Part shown: positions 1-12,270 of the stretch, in pieces
Layout: every line of letters begins with the position of its first letter
Position numbering within the stretch: the stretch's first letter is position 1
Source: Steinernema hermaphroditum
Taxonomy: Eukaryota > Nematoda > Chromadorea > Rhabditida > Steinernematidae
Assembly (NCBI GenBank): GCA_030435675.1
Contig: CM059625.1
Location: 6,758,001 to 6,822,000 of the forward strand
Reading direction: 5' to 3'
DNA length: 64,000 nucleotides
Notes under the pieces: generated by a model
The model's database searches: none
Told to the model about the DNA's origin: nothing
The model's input: only the letters and a program-made list of their open reading frames with translations
Program-made: the position numbers and the translations under genes

Positions 1-3000
1 TACTCGATGGCCTGTGTGATCATCGAACTGTACACAGACGGCAAATGTCCGTTTTACTTTGGTGACCAGCTGATTAGCTACGTCTTGGGTGACGACGCGA
101 GTCCGGTTGTTACGGACTACATCACTACAGCCCTCCAAGGAGTACCAGAGCAGCTGCATCCTCTCCTAAGAGTTATGTTGGCCAAGGATCCAGAAGGTCG
201 TCGATGCTGGTTAGAGGTATCCTACTTAAATTGAAAGAATTGTCCATATCCATATGAAATTCAGGAGTTTGACAAGCTAAATGGACCCTATTTCCCATCC
301 ATATTCGACAAATTCGTCTACGGCTACTTCAAGTCGTTCCGTGCCAAACCACCGTCTTTGTCCAACCTGGCCACGCTGGCAGATGCCGAACAACCCTCTA
401 GTGGTAAAATTCTGAGGATGGAAGCGGATGAAACTGTGTCCAAGTAAGAAGTCTGTTCAATGACGACAGACTAATGAATTCTTTTAGAGTTTCATCAGAC
501 TTCTTTACAATTTGGGAACAGCTGAACGAAGTGAAGGATAGTCATCCCGACATAGTCGTTCTGTTTGTCTCTCTTTTGACCTCGGAAATGCGAGCGCTCC
601 GTTCCTTTTCGGCAAAATTGGTAAAACAACGAAACTGTTATTTTCAATACCAAAAATCTTTTGTAGGAAGCTGTACGCCTGCTAAAGAAATTTGCCGAAA
701 TTTCAAGTGCCTACATTGTAACAGAAAGAATCATTCCGTCCCTTATCTGCTCTTTGTTCGATCCGTTTGTCCACGTACGATGCGAAGCGATCTACCTTCT
801 CGCAGACATGGTTGAGTCGTTGAAGGAGGCTCCTAAAGAAGGCTACCGTCTATTCGCCGATTACCTCTTTCCAAAGCTGGTGAGCTTTTTCGGACTTTTC
901 CTTGAGCGAACTTGTTTCTTTCAGAAAAATGCAGCGAACGACAAATCGGCCTATGTTCGCATGGCTCTCGCGCACAACCTCGGCCGTTTTGCACAGTGTT
1001 CTTTAAGGTGAGTACCGAAAGTATCGCTCGAATCTTTTAACGACACTTATCAGATTTATTCGAGACCTAACATCCGCTTTGACCGATGTTGAAAACGTCG
1101 GCGACGGAACCGACTGTGACATCGACACTCCTGCAAAGGCGAAACACACGCTACAACAAGCAATTATTGAAATCTTTGTCGCACTGTGCACAAATGGTGA
1201 CAATAATGTTCGACTTTGTCTGGTATCAGAACCGACAACACTGCAGCTCTGCGATTTCTTCGCTATTACAGACAGTAAGACTAGTCTATGATTCAAGTTT
1301 TTCGCATGCTGTCGTCTTTGTAGTTGAAACGCAACTATCGCACATGATATCGTTCATCAACGATAAAGAGGATTGGAGACTGAGGGATGCATTCTTTAAC
1401 TCAATTTGGATACCTACCTGTTTTGTCAGCCGACAACGTTACGAAATGAAGCCTCTACTTGAGGAGGTACCTTTCTTCTATACTTTTCCGATTCTTACGA
1501 ATTGTGTTTAAGGGTTTGAACGATGCTGAGGAGTTTGTCATACTTCGTACCATCAAGTGCATTCACATACTCTGTGAACGCGGAATTCTGGACAAGTGGG
1601 GACTTATCCCATTACTGGAACCAGTCCTCAGATTCTTGGCTCACCCGGTACACACAATGCCCCCTCACTTTCTCTATCTAGTGCAATTTAGAACAAATGG
1701 CTCAGACTTGCTGTAGTCAGCCTTCTGGTCGCGATGGACAAAAATCTCACAGTTGCAGATATCCGATGCAAAGTGGTTCCAAAAGTCAAACACCATTTAA
1801 AGGAAAACCTTATCACTTTTGTTCGCCCGGTACGACTACGCCAGAAGTGATATTACTATTGATCCTTTTGTTCAGAGAGTTATCTACGAATGTCTTAAGC
1901 AGCCGATTCCTCGAGTGGTGTGGGAGATAACCAGCGATCTTAATTTGCTACTCGACCCCGTATTTAAGCATTTGCGTAAGTCATGCTATTCTTAGCGATC
2001 ATTGAATGCACTTGAGTGCAAACTGCTCTTTTCCGACATTCATTAAGCCTGTTTCTCTATCTCATTTTATGGAGTTACCATTTAGACTCAGCGCAGATGC
2101 TGGCTAATTTGGATGGAGTCCGTGACGCCCTGTGCCACTCAAACAGTGCAAGACTGAACCCTAGCTTCCAGTCGAAAGAATCACAGAACGTCGATGCGGC
2201 TGTCCAGAAATTGCGTAATCTCGGTTTGTCCGACAGAGACATGGACAGAAAGCTGCTTGCCTTCGAGGATCTCTTTAAGAGGTCAATGTCACTAAAAAGA
2301 GGGTGTGCATCATGTACAAGTGACACAGCTAAAAGTGAAAATTGCAGTACATCGACCAAACGTGGAGCTTCCGGAAGAGGCCAACCAGGTGTTGTCAACT
2401 TGAAACGTCACACCAGAACACATCGCCGAAAGTTTGATCTCGAAAAGGGATGTGCTGTCGTTAATCAGACCGAATCTTTGCATTCAACGACGGTTGCGGC
2501 AAACGCCGACTGGAGGGAGATGTTCGGGAATGACGATGACAACCGGAGTTCCTCCTCGCAGCGAATGGAAAGAGGATCTTCTGCGGTAGAACGGAAGTCT
2601 CTGGCACCGTCGCTCCCCACAAACGCAACGGCAAGAACTCCAGAGCACTCAAATGGTATCCATAAATTGCAATAGATTATCGCATACCTCCGTCCATTTA
2701 GCTCGATGGGCCACATCAAAAACAATGCTGAACTCCTTGCTTAGCCACAAGCGTGATATTTACGTGAAGTGCAAGAGATCGGCAGCCACTTTTCCATCAA
2801 ATCGTCTCGATAACGACAGCGACGCCTTCTACAACGATGCTGCTCTGACTACCAATATAGGCAAAACGGATGTGCGCCAAGTGGCTCACATTCATGAACA
2901 TATGTCTTCCGTCACACAGTACGTTGCAAAACGGGAACGCTTATAGTCGCTTATCAACTCTTAAGGCTAACATCAAGTGCAGACGGACTTTTCTTCGCCA

Positions 3001-4330
3001 GTGCTAGCAAAGATCAGTCAGTACGAATATGGTCGGCAAAGCAAATCCAGGGCGACTGCTCTGTGGCAATCCGAAGTGAACAAACGTTGAATCACGGCTC
3101 CCGAGTCAACGCAGTTCAGTTCCTCTACTCTCGCCACAACCACATCGTAACCGGAGGGGACGATTCGCGCCTTACCATATTCGACTTGGGACAACAGCAG
3201 CTCGTGCGGACTGTACCCCTGGACCAGAAAGCGGATGGAGCGATCAGTCACATGTACGGCGCCGACGCGCTACTCTACGTTCTTACCCATCACGGATCGC
3301 TGTTCTGTTTTGATTTTCGGTAGAGTTTCTGAATGAGCTATTTTGGCATATGTTATGCTTGCAGCATGCCTCACGCGCAAGCCGTAGCGCCGAGACTGAT
3401 GGGATCGACAATGCCGCGTTGGAGGGACAGGATCCCCAACAAATATGGTCTGATCTCCTCGTTCGCGGTGGATCCATTCAAGAACCACTGGATGGCGTTA
3501 ACATGCACAACTCGTCAAATCTTACTCTGGGATATACGATTTGGACTAGAGGTGGCTTCGTGGGCACACGTCATTCGGCCTCGCCACGGTATGCCCGACA
3601 AGAAACCGTGTCGGCTGACCAAATGCTGGGCCAACAGTCGTCCTGGCTGTGATTCGCAATTGTACACGAGCTCTGAATTCAACGGAGAGGTATCGCTGTG
3701 GAATATGTCCACTCAAGAACGGACGGACGTTCTCTGGTGCCACAAAAATAAGCCACTACAATATTCATCTGATACGGTAAGTACATTCTGATTCCCTTAG
3801 ATTCCCGGTTATGTGACAAATCATGTGATTCTGGGCCCTTTCCCCCAATTCCGCTTTCCCTACAAATCAAACCTCACTTTTCAGAATCACCAAACGACTG
3901 CGCTCGCTGTTTGTCCTGTAACCCACGGCATCTACACAGGAGACTCCTTCGGAGCTCTCCGCTTCTGGGATCTCAGTAACACGGCGAGTTGCGCCTACTT
4001 AAGCGGACCGGCTAAAAAGTCTCCACACGGGGAATTCCTAAGCGATCACCGCCGCGCTGTCTACTGTAACACCTACGAAGAAGGCGTGAAAGTGACCTAC
4101 GAGGACCTCTTGGTGAGCAAGAATCCCGATGGGAAGTACGACCAAACTGCAGTTTCACCTCACGTACGTTGTGACTTTGCTCTGGTGAACTATGTTAACT
4201 AATTCAGGTTGGAGAATATCATCGGGATGCCATAACAGATGTAGTGTGCCTTGCGGGAGATCTATTCGCATCGTCCGACAGAAACGGAGTAATCAAAGTG
4301 TGGAAGCGCTTCAACGAAAACAGGTTCTAG
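1..4330 (+). CDS. vps-15: VPS15/PIK3R4, regulatory pseudokinase of class III PI3-kinase (5' partial)
   Basis: VPS15 is the scaffold and regulator of the VPS34 phosphatidylinositol 3-kinase complex in endosomal sorting and autophagy. The window opens inside the end of the kinase domain (YSMACVIIELYTDG, then LLRVMLAKDPEGR). HEAT repeats follow at about 480-1980, with the family-typical stretches YVRMALAHNLGRF, FINDKEDWRLRDAFF and LNDAEEFVI. A linker comes next (2016-2900), then WD40 repeats at about 2950-4330 (FASASKDQSVRIW, GDDSRLTIFD, GEVSLWNM, GALRFWDLS). The propeller ends in DRNGVIKVWKRF just before TAG at 4328-4330, as in other VPS15 proteins. About ten short introns interrupt it; the first donor follows GRRCWLE at about 211. 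The start lies upstream of the window. Domain order and end agree with the family, so the call is firm; individual exon edges are approximate. Confidence 0.93.
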
Positions 4331-4555
4331 AAAGTAACGGGTATGTCAACATATGCTGGACATATTACATAGTCTCTGTATTATTTAAGCACAACGATAA
4401 ATTATTTACAAACAACAACATGCAGTCAAAAAATTTTGACCACTAACAATCATAAAATGAAAATAGCCCAAAGCACAGTGAGCAACCGAATACATCACAC
4501 GGGTTTTCTATAGAAGGCATCTGAAGAACAAATGAGAAACGCCCCATCATAAAAG

Positions 4556-7500
4556 TCACGATCTATTTAAGTTCATTGTGCTACCGTTCACATTACCACA
4601 TGAATAGAAGGATTCCACAGAATTGCTTCTCTTCGTCTCAATATTATCTGGCTTTTGCCCAGGTACGATTGTAGACGTGACAAACTCCTCTTCTCCAACG
4701 ATATTGGTGTTAGCGGTGGTACTGTACTGTCGCAATCGATTTGTCGACTCACGATCCGGTGCAGACATCTGAGAGTTGATAGAACTCAAGCTTGGACGCG
4801 GTCTGTGCTTCATAATTTTGCGCATCGCTTTAGATGGGACAAGATCACTGCCGTCATACAGAGCGTCAGGCTGGCCAGCTACTTCATCGACGTCTTGACT
4901 GAACGCCCTAGATAACAATATAGGAACCAGTTCACACAATCAGTAAACTAACTTTTCTAATCTATGTGGATATTTCCCGCCACTCGAAAGAGTATTATCA
5001 AGTTGGCTACAACCGTTTGAAGTGCTAGTCGCAGACGTTAAATCTTGCGCTATACGCGCCTGTCGTGCAAGATAGCGTTCTCGTTGTAACTGAATGACGA
5101 TCCTTGTAGGAATATCTGGAATAACGTAAGCCACGAACGCTTTGATGACAAATACGAAGTGCTAAACAAAGTTCTGTTAAGCATACTCATGATGCGTCGC
5201 TGCTACCTCGAAGATCAAGACAAATGCCAATCGGGCAGCAAATACATACCACCACTGAAAGCTATAACCATATTCATCATCACACTCAGATGGATTCCCT
5301 GGAGTTCGCCCAGTGAGGCTACAAGGATCCTTACGGTAATCCTTAAATCTAAATTCACGAATATATATACTAGCGTAATGCAAACGAAGCGTCTTACCGG
5401 CATACAGTAACATTTTTAAAGTCCGAATTCTTTATTATGAGCCCTGTCGCATCGAAGTATGACAAGGAGTCCTCTACGTATCCGATTAACGATGTGTGCG
5501 TTAATAGGTACAATACCTTCGGTACAAAGTCGCTTGTAAAAGCGATCACCAGAGCCTCAAACAACACGGTGACACGAATTCCACCGTAGCTTAAACATAC
5601 GTTTGTAAGAACAGCAACTTTACTGATGCCGTCGAGAATAGTTGTCCACATGCCCAAATTACGAGCACTTGTGGCGAGTGGGCGTCTAATGGTCACAGTA
5701 AACTTATAAGCATCTAGCCGAATTTCCAAGATGTTGTTTAGAAGAGCAAATAATGGCGCAAGAGGGAACGCAGACACAAAGAGCGTGACAAACCCAAACT
5801 GAATTACTAAAACCATACACGTCACGGTATAATTTTAGTGGCCTGCAAACTGACCCATTTCCAAATACTCGTCAAACAAGAACTGATCGTAGACCGGGTT
5901 CAAAGCGTAGTCCCATTCATATCGACTGACATAGCCTGATATGCTCTTGCCCATTTCGACTTGCTTTTCACGCCGAATTCTCGCATCCTTCTGCTTACGA
6001 GTTTCGGGAATCCTTAATTTCCAGCGACGGAACCAATTCATAACAAGTCTGAAAAAGTAAGCATAAGAGGACTGCTTACAGGCACCACGCACGGGTAACC
6101 TATCTCCATGAAAGCATTAAAGAACTGTTTCCCACACATAATAATTGCCAACTGGATGACTAACTCGACCATACATCCCGCTGGGTCACATCCCTCAAGA
6201 CGATGGCCATCAATTTGAACGCGATGTGTTCGGTCTCGATTGCCTGGGACTCCTGATAACCTGAAAACGAACCACATATCTGTAGCACAGAAGCTAGACT
6301 AACAACGTACCTTCCCTTGAAAAAAGCGATGTAAAACAAGGATGAGTAAAAGTTGATGAATTGAAACAAAAACACTTTAAGGGTGTAGCTGTTGTCGAAT
6401 TCAGACTGTGTTCTAGGACATTCCCATGCAGTCAACTTTAGAGCCAACCAACTGTAGAACTGAAATTAGAACAGATTTACGACAAGCGTTGGGAAACGCT
6501 TACATAATTAAGAATTAAAATGATTATTAAGTTGATGGAAGCTGAGGTAACAGAAGTGAGAATAACAGCATTCGACTGGAAGTAACTATCGTCCATAGTC
6601 GCAAAAACTTGCATAACGATGGTGCGGTATATAATGATTCCAACGACAAAGGCGACTACCAGACACAACTGCAAGTACAAATAGGGGATGAGATATCAAA
6701 TGCAACCAATGAGACTACTTACAAAGAATACTACCGTAAAGCCTGAGCCAAGGAGACGTAGGATCCGTTGCGCAATTGGTAAATACGGCTCTACTTCCTG
6801 CGTAACAGGATTCAAACGCTTGTTACGAATTTTAAATTGAAATTCCGGGCGGATAGTTTCCTGCAATCATATAAACTGAGCACTTCAACGTCGGTGACTG
6901 CATAACACGAACCTCTTCGACTTCAAAATCCAAGAGTCCCCACTTCCATGCGATTTCCGAGTGGTAGCGTTTCCAACCTTCCAGAAAAAGAGTCGCCCAT
7001 ATACTCATAAAGGTGGCAAAGAATACTGTACCCGAATTGTCAAACACGTACGACAGCTGAAACTTGTCAATAAGTGCAAATTTAAAGGTTACGAGATGAT
7101 CTGACCTTAGAATACGCACAACTCGTATTTAGTGGAGTGAAATCACAAAACAAGTCGCAAACTGGACACATAAGAACGTGAGCTCCTATTCCATCACTCC
7201 CGCAAATGTCATTGCTCGGGATGTCGTTTGAGAGTGAAGAAACACCAAATACAACGCATAGTAGACCGACCAAAGCTGCTGGAAATAAGACTTTCGTGTA
7301 GTAGCCTAACCAAGCAAAGTAAAGACCAATCTTGCTGCCAAAATATTTTCTAAACAAGAGGTTATTTCATCAAAATGAGTAGGAACACACTTTATGAGAT
7401 CAAGTGGTTGGTATTTGTAGAAATTTCTTGGTTTGGCCCAGTGATAATATAACAATTGCCTGTCGTTAAGTTCTTCCGTTTCATGAAGGTCAGGTTTCCC

Positions 7501-9874
7501 ACAAAAAATATCCTGAAACGGAACGATCACAAAAAATCAAGAAAATTTTGGAAAGAAGCGTCACTACAACAACAAGGAAGCACTGCAACGCTGACAACAC
7601 GTATACACAACCAACCGTTATTCGGAATCGCTGTGCCGCCAAAAACTAAAACAGATTTAGAAAAAATCTGTTAGAGAAGCACAAAGCAATATGCATCAAA
7701 TAAGCTGCTTCTATTGCAGTTGCATGATTTTAAATGTTTACCTCATGAAGTGGATAAGCCGCCATGTAGGTGCCGTTACTGGTTAGCCTGTCAATGCCTA
7801 TACGGTATTTCTCAGTTTCTACCGCATCATATCGAGTTCGAATGAGAAAGTCAAAAACCATACGGCTCCTCTCAGCTGCCGGGAAGAAATTTTCTCTGTC
7901 ATTCCAATTTATGTAACTAAAATTGTCATCATGTGGAGGTCGGGACATAACTACATACCTTGTTAAGTGCTGTCCAATGAAAGGTGCTGTAAAATACTCC
8001 GGCTCATTGAATCTTTTTTTCGTTTTTTCATCAAAGTCCAGAAACCTAAACTTCTTCAGGAAACGATCCACAATTCCATCGATGACGTTCGTATTCTTAA
8101 AAATTAGAGTGAATTACGCATATTCGCGCGTTTCCAAACCTTAATATCGTTCTGCCTCACCGGCATTTTCACGCGCATCAATTCTGCTTGCTTTGCAAGA
8201 ACTTCGAACGGAGCATGAATGAGCACAAACTTCGTTTTGCTGTGCTAAATTTAATGTTACTAGTTGAGCTAAATGAGCACAAAAACCTCTGCCTCTGTGT
8301 ACTCCAACTCGAGACCCAACTTTCTCAGATTATCTTCGAACACCTTTCGCTTTTCCGCTTTTTTCTCTCCCCACGTTTGCGCATCGTGCGGACCCTGTAA
8401 GCAGTAATACCGTACATGGAAACAAAAATACCACCCTTACTTCCGGCTCTTGTTTCGCTGCTATTTCAGGATCACGTTCCGGATCTTCTTCTTCATCCTC
8501 CTCATATGCGAGAACGTAGTCTATGTGTCTAACTCCGTCTGCAAAGTAACAAGCGCGCACCGCCTTCTTGAACGCATTCCGCTTTGCGCCCAAACCATTA
8601 GAGTGCAAAGGAACTGGGTCATCAGCAAAATTTTCATTTGAAAAGGCCTACAAGGCATATATGAACATAGATGACAATTAGAAACATACCGGTGAATAAC
8701 CACTGGTAGAAGTACTAGCAGAGAATTCCGATAGCTCCACCCCAGAATTCTGCACACCGCTCGAGTATCCGCCCAAAGTCTGATTGCAATTTCGTCTCAC
8801 ACTATTTGTTGAGAGTAAGTTCGGCGATATTCCAACTTTGTTGTTTGCTGGCATATCCAGAGATTGTGATTTCAACAGGAGAGATCGTCGTTCCACAGCA
8901 CTACCGACATTATCTCGATCGTCCTCTGAAACATACATCGCATTATTTAACTATCGCAACCGAAAAAAAAGTATTTTACACAACATCTTGCCGTTAATTC
9001 AGCTTATGTATGGAAAGAACCCTAACGCGCATTCTCAAAGATCAGATCGCTGAGAAAAGGCGACGCTTAGTCAGCATGTACGGCGCGATCAATCAGGTCG
9101 CTCTGCGTTCTTGAGACAAGCGGCGTTCTAATATCACTGTCTTCCCGCTAGCAAACGTTTATTGCACAGCTGTCGACTAAAGTTAATCGCCGAATTATTA
9201 AACATAAAATGCGCTTTCTGAAGATGTCTCTGCCTAGTCACTTACTGTAAGTTGTAATTAAAACATTTCGATTATTCCTAGCAATCAAGTGTATATGCTT
9301 TCCTGAAACAAAGTTACCTTATCATACGCTAATTAAATAATTTATACAATTAATAACCTTCAAAAGGAAATTTGTGTACTATAGAAACGGGAAAATACTT
9401 GAAAAAGCGGGTGTATCATAGCTTCCGTGAGTGAGCGCTACCTTGACAACCGGTTCTCGTAATTGCAATTCCTAACAAGGCCGCCGCGAAAAGATTAATT
9501 AAGTTAACCAAACGGATGGTCACTGATTGAGATATTTGCGGAAACGTGCAATATTTGAAGAACGACCATTACGCCGAAAAGCTGATCGCAGTATTCAAAC
9601 AAGATGGCAGCCCCTCAAAGGCACAATAAAACGAAACCAGAGGTAATTTTTAAAAAGCACGCGGAAATTAGTTGATAGAGCATAATGAACTGACCTGAGA
9701 AGTCGTTGAAGCTGAGCATGCTGTCTGGTGCCGCGCCCGAACTTGATTCGGACATCAAGTTGAATCCCTCGAAATCACGTCTTTTTTGTCGCGCTTTCCG
9801 AAGAGCTGAAATGATCGGTTTCGTGGTTATCGCGGATGGCTGACTGGTCACTTACATGCCGCCCAGAGCTTCAT
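4556..9874 (-). CDS. Anoctamin (TMEM16), Ca2+-activated chloride channel/scramblase
   Basis: Ten-pass plasma or internal membrane protein of the anoctamin family. The N-terminal dimerisation domain shows [14 protein letters not shown] (about 8500) and [14 protein letters not shown], then [21 protein letters not shown]. The first loop has the cysteine motif [11 protein letters not shown] (about 7150). The Ca2+-site residues of TMEM16A all seem present: NAFMEIG in TM6, DEYLEM in TM7 and [13 protein letters not shown] in TM8. FTSDFVPK and the C-terminal [15 protein letters not shown] also match. An acidic, serine-rich tail ends at TGA 4556-4558. I place the start at ATG 9872-9874 (MKLWAAS...), since an in-frame stop lies just upstream; the first intron is 50 bases. 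The intron from about 8931 to 9697 is unusually long for this window. Whether it is a channel or a scramblase cannot be read from sequence. It converges on VPS15 with about 225 bases between them. Confidence 0.93.
8931..9697 (-). other. Long intron of the anoctamin gene
   Basis: Sequence between exon LSFNDFS (donor CAG/gtcagt near 9697) and exon EDDRDNV (acceptor tttcag near 8931). It is AT-rich, with stops in all frames and no recognisable element. It is about fifteen times longer than most introns here. Confidence 0.6.
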
Positions 9875-11333
9875 TCCAATCAGACGAATTGCACGGGCGC
9901 AGCGGAATGTTCTTCAGTTCGACTCATCGTGAGGCAGCTCACCATAAAGGGCCGAAAGATCTGGAAAAGCAGATTGACGGAGGGAATCAAAGACTCGCGT
10001 ACAGTAAGATTTACCGATGAATGGAACCAACGCGCGCCGAAAAAGTAGGCGCCCGTTTGAATTCGTGCAATCGATTGTCACCGGTGGGGATTGCTTCTCT
10101 CCGACCTCTTCCCGTTCTGTTCGCAGTATGCGCCTCTCTTGCAATTTGTCGCACTCTTCCATCGGGCATTAAAATTCGACAAGTTTCGCTTTTCGCTGCT
10201 TCATCATGTTAGTCAGTGTTGTGCTAGTTTTCGCATGCATACTTAAGAACAGCTTGGGTCACCATCGCCGGGTCAAAGCAAACAAAGCGAACTGCTCGTC
10301 ATCTGCATGAGCCATCGCCGCGCGCAAAACTAAATGTCAGCTGCGTGCGCCAACATCGATCGACTGTGTCTTCGTTGTCGACTGGTTGAAGGCTGGAGAT
10401 TTTCAATGGGACCATACTACATGTTAGAGTTCAAGAGGCACTTTCAAATGCACAGATTTGTAAATGGACTGAAAAATCAGTAATCTCCACGAGAAGTTAG
10501 TAATTTAATATGGAAGTATTCCATAGATGTCTGAATAAGGCATGTAAAGTGTATTGGGGAACACTGAAGACTGGTCACTTTTTAAACCATGGTTTGCAGT
10601 CGTTAAACACATCAGTGTGACATAGGGATTCCAAGCGAAACATATTCTGAGGGGCATTTTGAGTATTTTATTTTGTTTCACATGTGTTACATAGATATCG
10701 TTGTTCATAGACTGGTATAAATAGTGGTCAAATTTAATTTAAATAGTGGTCAACTGAGGGCTTTTATGCGTGATAAACATGAGGGCCCAAATTGAAAGAG
10801 CTACTTTACAGGTACATTTGGAAATGCACAGGATTGGGCATTCGCACTTTTCCCTTATTTCGCCTACATTTCCGCATAACACAATTGATCTCATGTGTAA
10901 GTAGTGGCTGTGTGTTACCTAAATACGGGTAGCTTCTCTAGAACATTGTCTTTCTTAACCAATTGGAATCGCTGTAGTTCAAGTATAAATAGTTCAAGGG
11001 TCGTGTTCAGAGAATTCAGTGGCCCACACACAAAAACGATTCGTTTGCACCAGCGATAAAAATGAATGTGCCTGCCAGATCAGTAAGTGGGGGAACCAGC
11101 TACTCACCGGTATCAACACAGGCACCACCGAGAATTGCTTTCCGGGCGATTGGAGAACCCATGGAGAAGCCAAGAATGTCGAGTTTTGAACGAGTGTGGG
11201 ATGCAACTGCTTGGATGGACATTCGAATATTAAGTTATTATCACTAATATTTAAAAAAAAACAAACAAAAACATAGGGTGGTCCTTGAGAACGGGAGAAA
11301 CTTATGATGCGTCAGCGGCACAGTTTAACGGCC
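9875..11333. other. Intergenic, no supported gene
   Basis: AT-rich spacer upstream of the anoctamin gene. It contains a short direct repeat (aaatagtggtcaa at about 10724-10737 and 10740-10754). An open stretch at about 10986-11190 (+) carries several cysteines (FVCTSDKNECACQ...ENCFPGDW) and ends in TGA. It could be an isolated exon of a secreted protein, but it has no convincing start or partner exon, so I do not call it. Confidence 0.4.
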
Positions 11334-12270
11334 CTTCGCTTCTTTGCGCTTTTTGATAACGCCAGCCTTGACGCGCTTCACTGATTCGGCAACGTCGGCG
11401 TCGAACGCTTTCTTGTATGTGGGATCTCTCAACGCAAGGCTACAATAATCTGCATGGTCTGCTTGGCCATGTTATGGGCCCCATTCTAAAGCAACGAGAT
11501 TAATTAGTGTAAAAACAGAAAGTTTCAGCTGACCCTGACTTCGAGTTCTAAGTTGGCGCACTTCCTGGAGGCTTCGAAGCCGCTGAGCGTGCCGAATTTT
11601 TTCAGCTTCTTCTTGCTTTTCTTGGAGTAGTCACTCTAAATAGATCTCCATCATCATTGATAATTTGACGTAAACCCAGACCATAAGCTGTTCATTGGTA
11701 ACATCCTGTCGCTCCATATGCTTCCACTCTTCCTCCAAGTTTAACTGTTCTTCATGCGTTGCGATCAGCGCCATACATTCACGACTGTTATCCACAAGAG
11801 TTTTGCGGTCGTGGGGGAACAGATCCGTCCTTTTCATTTGGTCCAAGTTCATCTGCAAAGGTAAAGATATAGCATGATGGTGAAGCCGCAGGCATACATC
11901 GAAAAGGATTTTCGCGTTTTCTAACTTATCGGCAGTGGATGTGGTGTTCAGCATCCCGTACTGATCCCTGAAAGCAAGTTCTTCCTCCTTTTGCGAACAA
12001 AGTTGAAGCCTCTCCACTGGCCTTAACCGCCATCAGCTGCTCGGAGTTATTACAGTTTTTGGACTGATCGCCTATTTTATGCTCAAGGTTCTGCAAAAAA
12101 AAACGTAAAATCGTATAATGTTATAAAGCTGCAAACGAACGGCAAGCAAATCCTTCAATCCTCGCTCCATTTTCTCGTCCTTTTCTTTTTCGAGTTAAGT
12201 TCTGCGTTGTTGTCGCCAGGCGAAGAGATTAGGGACATCCTTTCCGTCAAACATCTTCAGCTGCGGTGGA
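11334..12270 (-). pseudogene. Decayed Cdc37-like (Hsp90 co-chaperone) gene
   Basis: Reading down the minus strand, several pieces follow the order of Cdc37. First is a kinase-client region stretch (VPNLFAWRQQRR, compare the family SLFRWRHQAR) and a charged coiled coil (LEKEKDEKMERGLKDLL, then EEEWKHMERQDVTNEQLMVW). Next comes KKLKKFGTLSGFEASRK, then AKQTMQII and DPTYKKAFDADVAESV with a basic end at TAA. The gene looks broken: TAA at 12195-12197 sits in frame between RRT and LEKEK, and the last exon changes frame near 11435 (IIVALR then LRDPTYKK). Introns of 40-50 bases are still recognisable (for example, acceptor ttgcag before MNLDQMKR at about 11852), so it is not a processed retrocopy. The C-terminal Cdc37 domains are absent. 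The family call rests on short similarities and is tentative; a diverged functional gene with misread exons is the alternative. Confidence 0.4.

Noticed and set aside
10986..11190. Cysteine-containing open stretch (FVCTSDKNECACQ)
   Set aside because: Possible secreted-protein exon, but no start, signal peptide or partner exon could be found.
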